DNA from: Sphingomonas mollis | Lineage (GTDB): Bacteria > Pseudomonadota > Alphaproteobacteria > Sphingomonadales > Sphingomonadaceae | Length of the DNA: 64,000 nt | Direction of reading: 5' to 3' | NCBI RefSeq assembly: GCF_016427505.1 | Contig: NZ_JAELXS010000003.1 | Coordinates: 1 to 64,000 of the forward strand | Part shown: one piece after another, positions 1 through 8,105 of the stretch | Layout: the number at the start of each line of letters is the position of its first letter | How positions within the stretch are numbered: the stretch's first letter is position 1 | Notes under the pieces: generated by a model | Told to the model about the DNA's origin: nothing | The model's database searches: none | What the model saw: the letters and a program-made list of their open reading frames with translations, nothing else | Translations under genes and position numbers: made by a program

Positions 1-119
1 AAAGTCACACCCTCCTACGCGTGCGCGATCGTGCGCGGGGGTGGGTGGCGGGCGGTCTACGGTTAGAAAGAGCGGTTTCTTGACGGGATACCTTAGGGCC
101 TCTCTGTAGGACATCCTTC

Positions 120-407
120 CTAACGCCGTTCCGCCTTCGTCCGCCGGCGACCGGTGGTCATCAGGTCGGGTTTGGGCGGCGGTGTCCAGCCGGCGGGCGG
201 GGCGACTTGCTGGCGGCTGGAGCCGAGCCCCATCGATCCGGGTTGCTGGCGGCGGATGCCGGCGGTTTCTGCGGTGGCCGCTTCGGTCATCGAGGCGCCG
301 CCGCGGATCAGGTTGATCTGGTCGCGTAGGCGGCCGGCTTCCTCGAAGTCCATCGCCCGGGCGGCGGCCTCCATGCGGGCCTGAAGTTCCTCAATATTCT
401 GCGCCAT
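120..407 (-). CDS. UVR-motif (UvrB/UvrC interaction motif) small protein
   Basis: A 95-residue soluble protein. Residues about 3-36 match the UVR motif, the short helical hairpin shared by UvrB and UvrC, with acidic and arginine-rich helices around MDFEEAGRLRDQI. The rest is Gly/Pro/Gln-rich and ends in a basic tail (TGRRRTKAERR). Stand-alone UVR-motif proteins are common in alphaproteobacteria and are usually unassigned; a repair role is not shown here. The ATG sits 43 bases downstream of the DUF2235 gene on the same strand, so the two may be co-transcribed. Confidence 0.75.
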   Translation of the reverse strand: MAQNIEELQARMEAAARAMDFEEAGRLRDQINLIRGGASMTEAATAETAGIRRQQPGSMGLGSSRQQVAPPAGWTPPPKPDLMTTGRRRTKAERR

Positions 408-449
408 GGGGTAACAACGACCCGTGCCGCGAGTCCGATCCGGATGGCA

Positions 450-1901
450 TCAGCCCGTATAATAGCTGGCGACGGTCTTGTGGTCGCGCAGGCTGGCGGG
501 GCGGTAGGGTTTCATCTCGCCCATTTGCGGCACGGGGCCGGCGGCGAACCGTTCGAGCACGCTGGGGTGCAAAGGCGCGGCGGGATCGACCTTCCGCACC
601 GTGCGCCGCCATGTCAGGCGGTCGCCGGTCACTCGCCGCAGCCATCGCGGCTGGCTGTCGAGCATCCGCTGCACCTCGTCATGCTGCAGGCCGGTGGCAT
701 CCGGGCTGGTGACCAGCAGATCGGCGCGGATCTTCACGCTGCCGGCCATGGCGGTGGTGAATTCGTCGACCATCCAGCGGAGCGCGATGTCGGACAGGCG
801 CGATTCATCCTCCGGATAACTGCCGCCGATGTCGGAGTGATTGCCGGCGAACCAGCGCGGTCGCAGCCAGTCGGTGCGGCCTTCGGCCTCGTTCAGTCTG
901 AGGTCCTGCGGACGCGCCCAGGGGACGAAGGGGAAGCGTGTCCGTTCCTCGTCCAGCGACAGGGCGTGGCGGAGATAGCGAACCTCGCGATCGACATAGC
1001 GGTCGTAATGCTTCCCGCTCCACCATGCGAGATGGCCGACGCGGATCGCGGCGATCCAGTCGAACGGGTTCCACCACCGCACGCGCCGGTTCGGATCGGC
1101 GAAGAAATACTTAAATTGGTCCGCCCATATACGCAGCAGCCATAACAGCGCCGCCGCCGGTACAAGTGCAGCGAGGCTGGTAAGCCACCACGGCGCGATC
1201 GATCCGATCGCCAAAGTCAGGCCGATCATCACCACGAAGCCCAGCGTCGCGATCAGCGTGGCGGTGCGGCTGCCGAGTGCGGCGACCGTGTCGAAGACGC
1301 CGATGAAATAGGGCTGCACATTGGCCTGCTTCTCGCCATCGATACCTATGCCTTCCGAGCCATAGGTCGTGCGGAAGCGTTCGGCCTTCGTCTCGCGCTG
1401 CCTTTCATATTGCGCGCGTTTCGCGCCGGCGCCGTGATTGTACACGTCTTTCACCGCCACGCTGGCGATGCGGCGCAGGGCTGCGCCGTAGCGCGGCACC
1501 GGCGTGCCATCGGCGGTTCTGGTCGGCACGCCGCACAGGTTCAGCACGTTCGCCAGCGCCCGGACGGTATAGGCGCCCCGGCTGAACCCGAACAGGCAGA
1601 TGCGGTCGCCGGGCCGGTAATTGGCGATGATCGCGGCGTAACAGTCGATCACATTTTCATCGATGCCGGTGCCGACCGCCGCCGCCAGCATGTTGTGCAG
1701 CCGGCGAAAGGTCAGCCCGCCGACCTCGCCCGCGCCCAGACCGGGATCGTAAAAGGCATATTGTTCGTCCCAGCCCATCGGTGAATCGGGGCCGGGCCGC
1801 ATCGCGCGATAGAGCTTGTAGATGTTGGACAGGCGCTGGTCCGGTCGCAACCCGCCGATCTGGCCGGTGCCGTCCGAAAAGATGAGCACGTTCTTCGCCA
1901 T
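450..1901 (-). CDS. DUF2235 domain protein (alpha/beta hydrolase-like, putative phospholipase)
   Basis: A 483-residue protein of the DUF2235 family, which includes Tle1-type phospholipase effectors. The N-terminus has the family pattern IFSDGTGQ (residues 7-14), the nucleophile elbow GFSRGA is at 105-110, VFDT at 202-205, and the late motif FAGNHSDIGGSY carries the likely acid/His residues. Two hydrophobic segments at about 215-235 and 239-258 suggest membrane association, which is typical of the chromosomal non-effector branch. No VgrG, PAAR or T6SS gene is nearby, so an effector role is not supported. The substrate is unknown. Confidence 0.8.
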   Translation of the reverse strand: MAKNVLIFSDGTGQIGGLRPDQRLSNIYKLYRAMRPGPDSPMGWDEQYAFYDPGLGAGEVGGLTFRRLHNMLAAAVGTGIDENVIDCYAAIIANYRPGDRICLFGFSRGAYTVRALANVLNLCGVPTRTADGTPVPRYGAALRRIASVAVKDVYNHGAGAKRAQYERQRETKAERFRTTYGSEGIGIDGEKQANVQPYFIGVFDTVAALGSRTATLIATLGFVVMIGLTLAIGSIAPWWLTSLAALVPAAALLWLLRIWADQFKYFFADPNRRVRWWNPFDWIAAIRVGHLAWWSGKHYDRYVDREVRYLRHALSLDEERTRFPFVPWARPQDLRLNEAEGRTDWLRPRWFAGNHSDIGGSYPEDESRLSDIALRWMVDEFTTAMAGSVKIRADLLVTSPDATGLQHDEVQRMLDSQPRWLRRVTGDRLTWRRTVRKVDPAAPLHPSVLERFAAGPVPQMGEMKPYRPASLRDHKTVASYYTG

Positions 1902-2169
1902 GTCGGCTCCGCCCCCCGATCCCGTCCCCGATCATTGCCGTCGCGATCCGCGAGTCGGTGATGCCAGGCCGGGGAGGATATTGTCGCTTCGGAAGGAAGA
2001 AGTCATTTCCCGGTCGGGCCTTCCCGGGTTCAGGCCCGCGAGCGGCAACTCGGTACGCATGTGGTCGCGCATCCCCTTCGCAGCATTCCAACGATGCTGC
2101 GCATCGCTGAAACCTTGGCCGGTTCCGCCCCGCTAAGGTCGGTCGATTCGATGCCGACGAGCACGTCGT

Positions 2170-3480
2170 TCAGCTCGGCTGTCTCGTCCTGCTGAGCAGC
2201 ATCATGCCGGTAACGGTCAGCGATCCGGTCAATATGGCAGCGGCCATGCCGATTTCTCCCATAGAGGGAAGAAGGAGAATGGCTGTCGCGAACATCAACC
2301 CGGCGCCCAGAATTCTTATGAGAAACACACGGCCCGCCTCGCCGCGGGCAGTCATCAGGGTATCCAGGCCGATGGCGACCAGATCGACCGACCCGGCCGC
2401 CGCCATCCAGACGATGATCGACGATCCATGGACGAAATCGCGGCCTCCGACGAGCCGTAGCACCGGTTCTCCCAGCATGATGGCCAGAACCGTCGTGATC
2501 GTTCCGACGAGAATGCTGGCGGCGACCGTTCGGAGCGTGAGCCGGCGGATGACATCTTCCCGCTCCGTCCTTACGGCAAGCACGACCTGCGGCAATGCGG
2601 CTCTCGACATCATCTGCCCGAGCTTGGTCAGCGCCTGGGCCAGCTGCGATGCGAGGCGGAACGCGCCAGCCGCCGCCACGCCCAGTTCGCTTCCGACGAT
2701 CAGCAGAGGTATCTGCTTGGTCGCCATCCCCAACGTCGCGCTCGCGTTCGTGCTGATCGCGAACTGGATGAACCGGGGATGCTCACGGATGCCCCTCGTA
2801 ATGCTGCGTTCGCGCAGGATCAGGCGTAGATCTCCGGTTCGATGGACCATGTACCAGTACACCGCGCTGGTGGCGATCTCACCGGCCGCCCAGACGGCGA
2901 GGAAACCCTGGATCGTCGGATGGAACACCATGACCAGGACCGATCCGATGACCCTCACTACGGGCATCGTGCTGTCCGCCATGCTCGCCAGCGCGAACCG
3001 GTCCCGCAGCCGCAGGATGCCGACGGCCGAAGACCTTATCGCGAAGACCTGGATGACGCAGTAGATCAGCGCCGCCCTTTTGAGGGTCGGCCCGATGCCG
3101 AGCTGTTCGCTCCAGATTTCCAGGATCGCGAAGGCGAGCAGCGAGCCGATCACCGCACTGAAGACGTCGAGGAACACGCACGACCGGAACAGCCTGCCGA
3201 GCCTGGCCTCCGACTTCGGACTGATGGCCGTTCCGAACTGGATGACCACCTGCCAGCTCTGGAATGCGACGAGCGCCGAAAGAGCTTGCGCTGCACCCGA
3301 TATGAGTGAGAACCGGCCGAACCCGGCGATGCCGAGGGAGCGAGCCGCGATCCCGAGATAAACGAGCGACAGAACTGCGACGAGACCTCGGCTGGCCAGC
3401 ATCCAGCCGAGGTTCTGACCGATCGACCGCCAGATGCCGGCACGCGATTCCAGTTCGGCTGAGGGGCGCATCAGGTCCAT
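2170..3480 (-). CDS. Oligosaccharide flippase family protein (Wzx/MATE-like)
   Basis: A 436-residue polytopic inner-membrane protein with about 12 hydrophobic segments and the polysaccharide-flippase N-terminal pattern (LASRGLVAVLSLVYLGI, then ARSLGIAGFGRFSLI). Such proteins translocate undecaprenyl-linked glycans. It is transcribed divergently from a glycosyltransferase across about 280 bases, which fits surface-glycan export. Two in-frame ATGs (3480 and 3471) are possible starts; the first was kept. The gene lies in the accessory stretch next to tRNA-Phe. Confidence 0.85.
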   Translation of the reverse strand: MDLMRPSAELESRAGIWRSIGQNLGWMLASRGLVAVLSLVYLGIAARSLGIAGFGRFSLISGAAQALSALVAFQSWQVVIQFGTAISPKSEARLGRLFRSCVFLDVFSAVIGSLLAFAILEIWSEQLGIGPTLKRAALIYCVIQVFAIRSSAVGILRLRDRFALASMADSTMPVVRVIGSVLVMVFHPTIQGFLAVWAAGEIATSAVYWYMVHRTGDLRLILRERSITRGIREHPRFIQFAISTNASATLGMATKQIPLLIVGSELGVAAAGAFRLASQLAQALTKLGQMMSRAALPQVVLAVRTEREDVIRRLTLRTVAASILVGTITTVLAIMLGEPVLRLVGGRDFVHGSSIIVWMAAAGSVDLVAIGLDTLMTARGEAGRVFLIRILGAGLMFATAILLLPSMGEIGMAAAILTGSLTVTGMMLLSRTRQPS

Positions 3481-3763
3481 TGCATCCCGCGATTAGAGTA
3501 GATCGGTCACGCGGCGCAACAACGGGCCTCGGCGTTACCGTCCGTTCGAGGCGGTCCGAAGCAGGACGGGGGGCGAAGCGGGTCACGGACATGCGAGGTT
3601 GGCCTTCCTGGCATAGGCTGCTCAGCATCCGCCTGCCCATGCCCGTCTTATGCGCTGTCATTGCGCGCCAACCCAGCCATCGTCATTCGTCCAACCCGTA
3701 TCCGGATGCAGATGCCCGACCCGCATGGTCTGTCACCCGGTACTCGTGTAGGACGACGAGGAC

Positions 3764-4792
3764 ATGACCAGGCCGCTCGTCTCCGTTCTCATTCCCACCT
3801 ACAATCGCGCTCAGTACGTCGCGGCCGCCATCGAAAGCGTGCTGACGCAGACCCTTCGCGACATCGAAGTCGTCGTCGTCGACGACGGATCGACCGACCA
3901 GACCGGCGACCTGCTGGCAGCGATCGGCGACCCAAGGCTCCGCGTCGTGCGACACGAGCAGAACCGGGGTATTCCGACCACGCGCAACACGGCGCTGACA
4001 GAGGCGCGGGGACGCTACATCGCCTGGCTGGACAGCGACGATGTCTCGCGTCCGACGCGGCTGGCGGAGCAGATGGCGTTCCTCGACCGGCATCCTGACA
4101 TCGCGATGACGGGTTCGTGCGCGGGCAAGCTGCGCGCCGACGGCACACGCAGAGCCGGTACACGGGTGCCGCCGCTCGAACCGGACCTTATCGCGGCGTG
4201 GATGCTCTTCCGATCCGCCTTCCAGCAGTCCTCGGTGATGGGACGGGCGGAGGTCCTCCAGCGCTACAGGTACGATCCCGCCTATCCCGTATGCGAGGAC
4301 GCGGACATGTTCCTCCAGCTCCAGCGAGAGCATCGGCTGGCAAACATGCCGCGTGTGCTGGTCGACCGTCGGATCCATCCGGACCAGTGTGTTCGACAAT
4401 GCCAGGACGAAATCCGGGCACGGAAGATGGCCTTGGCCGCACCCATGCTGGACGAACTGCAGGTGGATGCCAGCGAGGGCGATCTGAAGAGGCACGTGCT
4501 GCTGGGTCAGGCGAATCTGCCACCGGAGGCCGTGGATTCCGATTTCCTTGCGTGGACGCACGACTGGCTGCGGAGGCTGATGACGGCGAACCAGCGGGTG
4601 CGGATGGTCGAGAAGCACGCGCTGGCGATGGCCAGCAGCTACTTCTGGATACTGGCGGCGAGCGCGGCGGCGTCGAGGTTCGGCAGGTTAGTGGTGGCGC
4701 GTACCTTCGTGGCCGGGCCGCTCGGCGGGCTCATGAACCGTTCGACGATCGTTTGGGCGAAGCGTGCTCTTCCAGCCTATATTGCTCGCTAG
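3764..4792 (+). CDS. Glycosyltransferase family 2
   Basis: A 342-residue GT-A type glycosyltransferase. The start SVLIPTYNRAQYV (residues 7-19), the nucleotide-binding VVVVDDGSTDQTGD (37-49) and the DXD-type WLDSDD (88-93) are the classical GT2 signature. The C-terminal part has a hydrophobic segment. The donor and acceptor sugars cannot be read from sequence. The flippase gene lies divergently upstream, so a surface polysaccharide or O-antigen role is inferred. The ATG is preceded by GAGGAC at short spacing. Confidence 0.88.
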   Translation: MTRPLVSVLIPTYNRAQYVAAAIESVLTQTLRDIEVVVVDDGSTDQTGDLLAAIGDPRLRVVRHEQNRGIPTTRNTALTEARGRYIAWLDSDDVSRPTRLAEQMAFLDRHPDIAMTGSCAGKLRADGTRRAGTRVPPLEPDLIAAWMLFRSAFQQSSVMGRAEVLQRYRYDPAYPVCEDADMFLQLQREHRLANMPRVLVDRRIHPDQCVRQCQDEIRARKMALAAPMLDELQVDASEGDLKRHVLLGQANLPPEAVDSDFLAWTHDWLRRLMTANQRVRMVEKHALAMASSYFWILAASAAASRFGRLVVARTFVAGPLGGLMNRSTIVWAKRALPAYIAR

Positions 4793-4983
4793 TCACGAGT
4801 GCGAGACCCGCCGCGAAAGACGCTGAGACTCCTGGTAACTCGCGAGCGTGCATAGGCTTTCATTGGGAAGCGTGTCGGCGGGATTGTGCATCGAGCAAAA
4901 TCTGGCAGCGGCATTGACTGGCAGGTAGGAACTGGAAGAAAAAGCGTAACAACTGCTTCGGATGTGCATGCATCCCGATTTGA

Positions 4984-5301
4984 CCGCACATTCCGGTAAC
5001 CGTGGATATAGGCTGCGATGACGCAGTCGCGTCAAAAGTGGAACCGATGAATCACCCCTCGCTTCTCGGGATGGAGGAGCCAAGCATTCAGGCCTATCCG
5101 CCGGCGGCCGTCATAGCAGAGAAGTTTCAGGCCATGGTTGTCATCGGCATGATCAACGGGCGGATGAGGGACCATCATGACCTCTGGGTCATTCCGAACG
5201 CAATCAATGTCCGGCTTGCCGATCTTTGCGGCCATCGCAGCAATGTTAGCACGCAGAAAAACGATTATTCCATCGGATCGGCCGGAGGGCCTGTCGCGTG
5301 A
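4984..5301 (+). pseudogene. Decayed AbiEii-type nucleotidyltransferase (C-terminal remnant)
   Basis: After a stop at 4981-4983 the frame reads HIPVTVDIGCDDAV and then AVIAEKFQAMVVIGMINGRM with RDHHDLWVI. This is the conserved C-terminal block of AbiEii/AbiGii-type nucleotidyltransferase toxins (usual form: AEKF-AMV-G--NSRMKDFYDLW). The match then continues in the next frame from about 5222 (IFAAIAAMLARRKTIIPS, then DRPEGLSRE and a stop). The gene therefore has no N-terminal nucleotidyltransferase core, at least one frameshift and a premature stop. A possible trace of the C-terminal helix (LADVVETVWL) follows near 5320. No AbiEi partner was recognised. Confidence 0.72.
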
Positions 5302-5653
5302 ATAGGCCTCGCTTTCGTTACGCTCGCCGACGTCGTGGAGACCGTTTGGTTGGGCCATCATGCTTGCGAATCGCCTCCGCGGCACGTCCTCACCGAGCCG
5401 GATGCGGCCCAGCCAGGCCGCAATTTCACGTTCGTTCAGGGACGGAGCCATCGAATCGCTGAACTGACAATTCCGATGTCTTCGCGTCGACGGCATCGGC
5501 TGCGCTATCTTCACCCATAAGCCGTAATTCCGCGGCCCCGGCGAGTTTGATCGATCCACGAAGTAAAAAGCGGAGTTGACCGTTTATGGGGGCGAACTTC
5601 ACGTCTGATTGGCGAAACGACAAGGTAGCGCCGACAAAGCATCTATGAAGGCG
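5302..5653. other. Intergenic stretch between nucleotidyltransferase remnant and tRNA-Phe
   Basis: No convincing gene. A minus-strand ORF of 175 codons (5032-5559) is the antisense of the remnant and has no family resemblance. The first 60 bases may still belong to the decayed nucleotidyltransferase. No direct repeat of the tRNA 3' end was seen here. Confidence 0.5.
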
Positions 5654-5729
5654 TGGTGCCCGGGGACGGATTCGAACCGCCGACACTGCGATTTTCAGTC
5701 GCATGCTCTACCAACTGAGCTACCCGGGC
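5654..5729 (-). tRNA. tRNA-Phe (anticodon GAA)
   Basis: On the minus strand the sequence folds as a canonical 76-base tRNA with encoded CCA: acceptor GCCCGGG pairing with CCCGGGC, D-arm AGCTCAGTTGGTAGAGC, anticodon stem-loop GCGACTGAAAATCGC with anticodon GAA, and T-arm GGCGGTTCGAATCCGTC. Its 3' end faces lower coordinates, toward the accessory genes and the toxin-like remnant, which is the geometry of a tRNA integration site. Confidence 0.97.
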
Positions 5730-5758
5730 TTGTCCGACCAGCGATCGGAAGCGCGTCC

Positions 5759-5944
5759 CTAGTCGTGCTCCTCGGGGTTGTCCAGCCCCTCCGGTGCGGC
5801 CGGGCCGCCCGGGATGCGATAGCCTTCGCCCAGCCATTGCAGCAGGTCGCGGTCTCGGTGGCGCGCGGAGCAGAAGGGGCGATAGGCGGGGTCGGTCGCA
5901 TCGCCGCAGATCGGGCAGGTCGGTTTGGCCATCATATGTCCCAT
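5759..5944 (-). CDS. yacG: DNA gyrase inhibitor YacG-like zinc protein
   Basis: A 61-residue protein with the YacG pattern CPICG (C10, C13), RPFCSARH (C25, H29), then a short WLGEGYRIPG. YacG proteins bind one zinc and can inhibit DNA gyrase by contacting GyrB. The usual fourth Cys is His here, so the site would be Cys3His. The start overlaps the end of the RNase gene by 13 bases, implying translational coupling in a run infA / maf / RNase / yacG. Confidence 0.85.
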   Translation of the reverse strand: MGHMMAKPTCPICGDATDPAYRPFCSARHRDRDLLQWLGEGYRIPGGPAAPEGLDNPEEHD

Positions 5945-6876
5945 TCCATCACGACACCCGTACGCCGGGTGAGTTCCGCCAGCCAGTCCGGCCGGGCCGT
6001 CAGCCGGGCATGGACCGCGGGCGATACGCGGTGGCGGCGCGGGCCGCCGGGGGGTGTCCGTTCGATCTGGCGCAGCAGCGCGCGGGTGGCGGCGCCGACC
6101 GGATCGGCGCGCAGCCGTTCGGGCAGCGAGGCGCGCGGGCGAGGACGGATGATCTGGAGGAAGCCGAAGCCGTTCATCGCGGTGCGCTCGAACGGCGGCG
6201 GCAGATGCTCGTCGATCGCCATCGCAACGGCGTGGCGACCCGCCTTGCCCTCGACGGTGGGAAAATCGATGCCGATCGATCCGCCGATCGCATGCCGCCG
6301 GATCGCCGCCGCCACGACGGGCGCGGCGGCGAGGGCAAGTGCATCGGCGGGCGGCGCTCCGTCGACGTCGAACAGCGTCATCGCCGGGGTGGGCGTCATG
6401 CGGAGCGTGCCGCCGGTGAAATCGATGTCGCCGGTGCGCGCTTCCTCCAGCACCTCCGACCAGCCGGCCTGTTCGAGCAGGTCGGGTTCATGCGCGCGCA
6501 CGGCGCGGACCGGATGGCCGGTCGCGTGGAGCCGGGCGAGCAGGTCCGGGCCGGCGGTGGGGGCGTCGTCAGTGGGGATCGCCTTGGCAGGCTTCAGGCG
6601 GACGGCTTCCCACATCTGTTCGCGGGTGATCGCCACGGTCAGCGCTGACCCTTGCGTGATCCCCGGCGGCAGGGTGCCGACCAACACCTCGGCACCGCCA
6701 TCGAGCGTGACGCGGCCACGGCGGACGGGGATCAGTTCGACCAGCCGCGCGCGGTGGATCGCGCCGACGAGCGGGCCGGTATCGTCGGTTTCGACCAATG
6801 CCTCGACGATGCGGCCGTCATCGACCAGCGCGGCGCGCGCCTCGCCGATCCCGGCTTCGTAGAGCCATTCAGGCAA
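5932..6876 (-). CDS. RNase E/G-like ribonuclease (short, divergent form)
   Basis: A 314-residue protein related to the RNase E/G catalytic region. FDVDGAPP followed by GGSIGIDFPTVEGK matches the two acidic metal-binding blocks of RNase G, and the N-terminal 100 residues resemble a shortened S1-like part. It is clearly shorter than RNase G (about 490 residues) or RNase E. Its place between maf and yacG agrees with the usual alphaproteobacterial order. Its start overlaps the end of maf by 8 bases. Activity is inferred; the C-terminal zinc-link region of RNase E was not found. Confidence 0.75.
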   Translation of the reverse strand: MPEWLYEAGIGEARAALVDDGRIVEALVETDDTGPLVGAIHRARLVELIPVRRGRVTLDGGAEVLVGTLPPGITQGSALTVAITREQMWEAVRLKPAKAIPTDDAPTAGPDLLARLHATGHPVRAVRAHEPDLLEQAGWSEVLEEARTGDIDFTGGTLRMTPTPAMTLFDVDGAPPADALALAAAPVVAAAIRRHAIGGSIGIDFPTVEGKAGRHAVAMAIDEHLPPPFERTAMNGFGFLQIIRPRPRASLPERLRADPVGAATRALLRQIERTPPGGPRRHRVSPAVHARLTARPDWLAELTRRTGVVMEWDI

Positions 6877-7453
6877 GCGGCAGGCCGGCGGTCTTCAACA
6901 GGGCGCGGGTTTCGAACAGCGGCAGGCCGACGACGCCCGAATGGCTGCCCGACAGGAAGCGGACGAACGCCTCGGCCCGGCCCTGGATGGCATAGCCGCC
7001 CGCCTTGCCCAGCCCCTCGCCGCACGCGACATAATCGTCGATCTCGGCGGGGGTCAGCGGCTTGAACGCGACGATGGTGTCGGCGAGGCGGGTGCGCTCC
7101 TTGCCGCTGCGGTCGATGACGCAGACCGCGGACAGCGCGTGGTGGCGACGGCCCGAGAGCAGCGCGAGCAACCGGCGCTGCACCGTCTCGGTGTCGGCGG
7201 GGGGCAGGATGCGGCGGCCGACCGCGATGGTGGTGTCGCCGGCGATCACGATCTCCCCCGCCGCCCGGTCCACCGCGCGCGCCTTTTCCACCGCGAGGCG
7301 CAGCGCATAGACGCGTGGCACCTCGGCGGGGAAGGGTGTCTCGTCGATATCGGGAGCGGCGACGCGCACGGGTACGACGCCGATGCGCGCGAGCAGATCG
7401 CGGCGGCGGGGAGAGGAGGAGGCGAGGACCAGATTGACGGTATCACCCATCAT
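6869..7453 (-). CDS. maf: Maf/YceF-type nucleoside triphosphate pyrophosphatase
   Basis: A 194-residue protein with the Maf motifs: LASSSPRRRDLL near the N-terminus, AGDTTIAV, the LSGRRHHALSAV block, and GYAIQGRAEAF followed by SGSHSGVVGLPLFET. The family hydrolyses non-canonical or pyrimidine nucleoside triphosphates (dTTP/UTP or m7GTP) to the monophosphate, which helps prevent misincorporation. Two ATG codons (7453, 7450) are adjacent. The gene lies 68 bases downstream of infA on the same strand. Confidence 0.92.
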   Translation of the reverse strand: MMGDTVNLVLASSSPRRRDLLARIGVVPVRVAAPDIDETPFPAEVPRVYALRLAVEKARAVDRAAGEIVIAGDTTIAVGRRILPPADTETVQRRLLALLSGRRHHALSAVCVIDRSGKERTRLADTIVAFKPLTPAEIDDYVACGEGLGKAGGYAIQGRAEAFVRFLSGSHSGVVGLPLFETRALLKTAGLPLA

Positions 7454-7521
7454 CGAACCGGGGTCATCGGACGGGGAGCCTCGCGGATAGCGACATCACA
7501 GGGGACGTCCCGCGAAACGGC

Positions 7522-7740
7522 TTACTTGAACCGATACGTGATCCGTCCCTTGGTCAGATCATACGGGGTCAGTTCGACCAGCACCTCGTCACCGACGAGC
7601 ACGCGAATGCGGTTCTTGCGCATCTTGCCGGCCGTGTGACCCAGAATCTCGTGATCGTTCTCGAGCTGCACGCGGAACATCGCGTTGGGGAGCAATTCCA
7701 CCACGCGGCCGCGCATTTCGAGCAGTTCTTCCTTGGCCAA
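7522..7740 (-). CDS. infA: Translation initiation factor IF-1
   Basis: A 72-residue, full-length IF-1: a single S1/OB fold with [19 protein letters not shown] at the start, [17 protein letters not shown] in the middle and [15 protein letters not shown] at the end. It binds the 30S A site with IF-2 and IF-3 during initiation. It is the first gene of the minus-strand run infA-maf-RNase-yacG; its promoter must lie in the 365-base gap before glmS. Confidence 0.98.
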
Positions 7741-8105
7741 ACAAAATCCTCAACTTGTCGTGAAAGCGCGCCGCCTTAGCGGAGCGGCGCCCGAAAGGGA
7801 AGGTGGGAAGGCCGGCATGGTGCCACAAGGCCGTGGTGATAGCCTTGATCGCCGCCCGACCTGCCCCACAGCGGGACGTTATATCGAGGGGAAGCCGACG
7901 GCGGACTTGCGGTTCGAAGAGTTCATGATCGGGCAACGCTTCGTCCATGAGGTGCGGCATATGGTGCGCACCGTGCCGATGATGGCATGTTCCGCCACCT
8001 TATAGGTCGCTTCAAGGTTCCATATTGGTGCCGTTGTGCCGGTTACGCGGCACTGCCATGGCGCGCCCGATCCATTCTTCCTGCCTTTCACCGGAGATCG
8101 CCCGC
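7741..8105. other. Divergent intergenic region between infA and glmS-like gene
   Basis: 365 bases without a supportable gene. It must hold the promoters of infA (minus) and of the glmS-like gene (plus). Short overlapping frames on both strands have no recognisable family features. No clear -35/-10 pair or riboswitch could be assigned by eye; in particular no glmS-ribozyme-like core was seen. Confidence 0.5.

Noticed and set aside
450..1901. DUF2235 protein as a T6SS effector
   Set aside because: No T6SS, PAAR, VgrG or immunity gene next to it, and it has membrane helices typical of the non-effector branch.
5032..5559. Minus-strand 175-codon frame before tRNA-Phe
   Set aside because: Overlaps the AbiEii-type remnant, which has clear family motifs on the plus strand.
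1..5653. Attachment-site direct repeat matching the tRNA-Phe 3' end
   Set aside because: No second copy of the tRNA tail was seen in this window.
7741..8105. glmS riboswitch/ribozyme
   Set aside because: No conserved core; such ribozymes are found mainly in Gram-positive bacteria.
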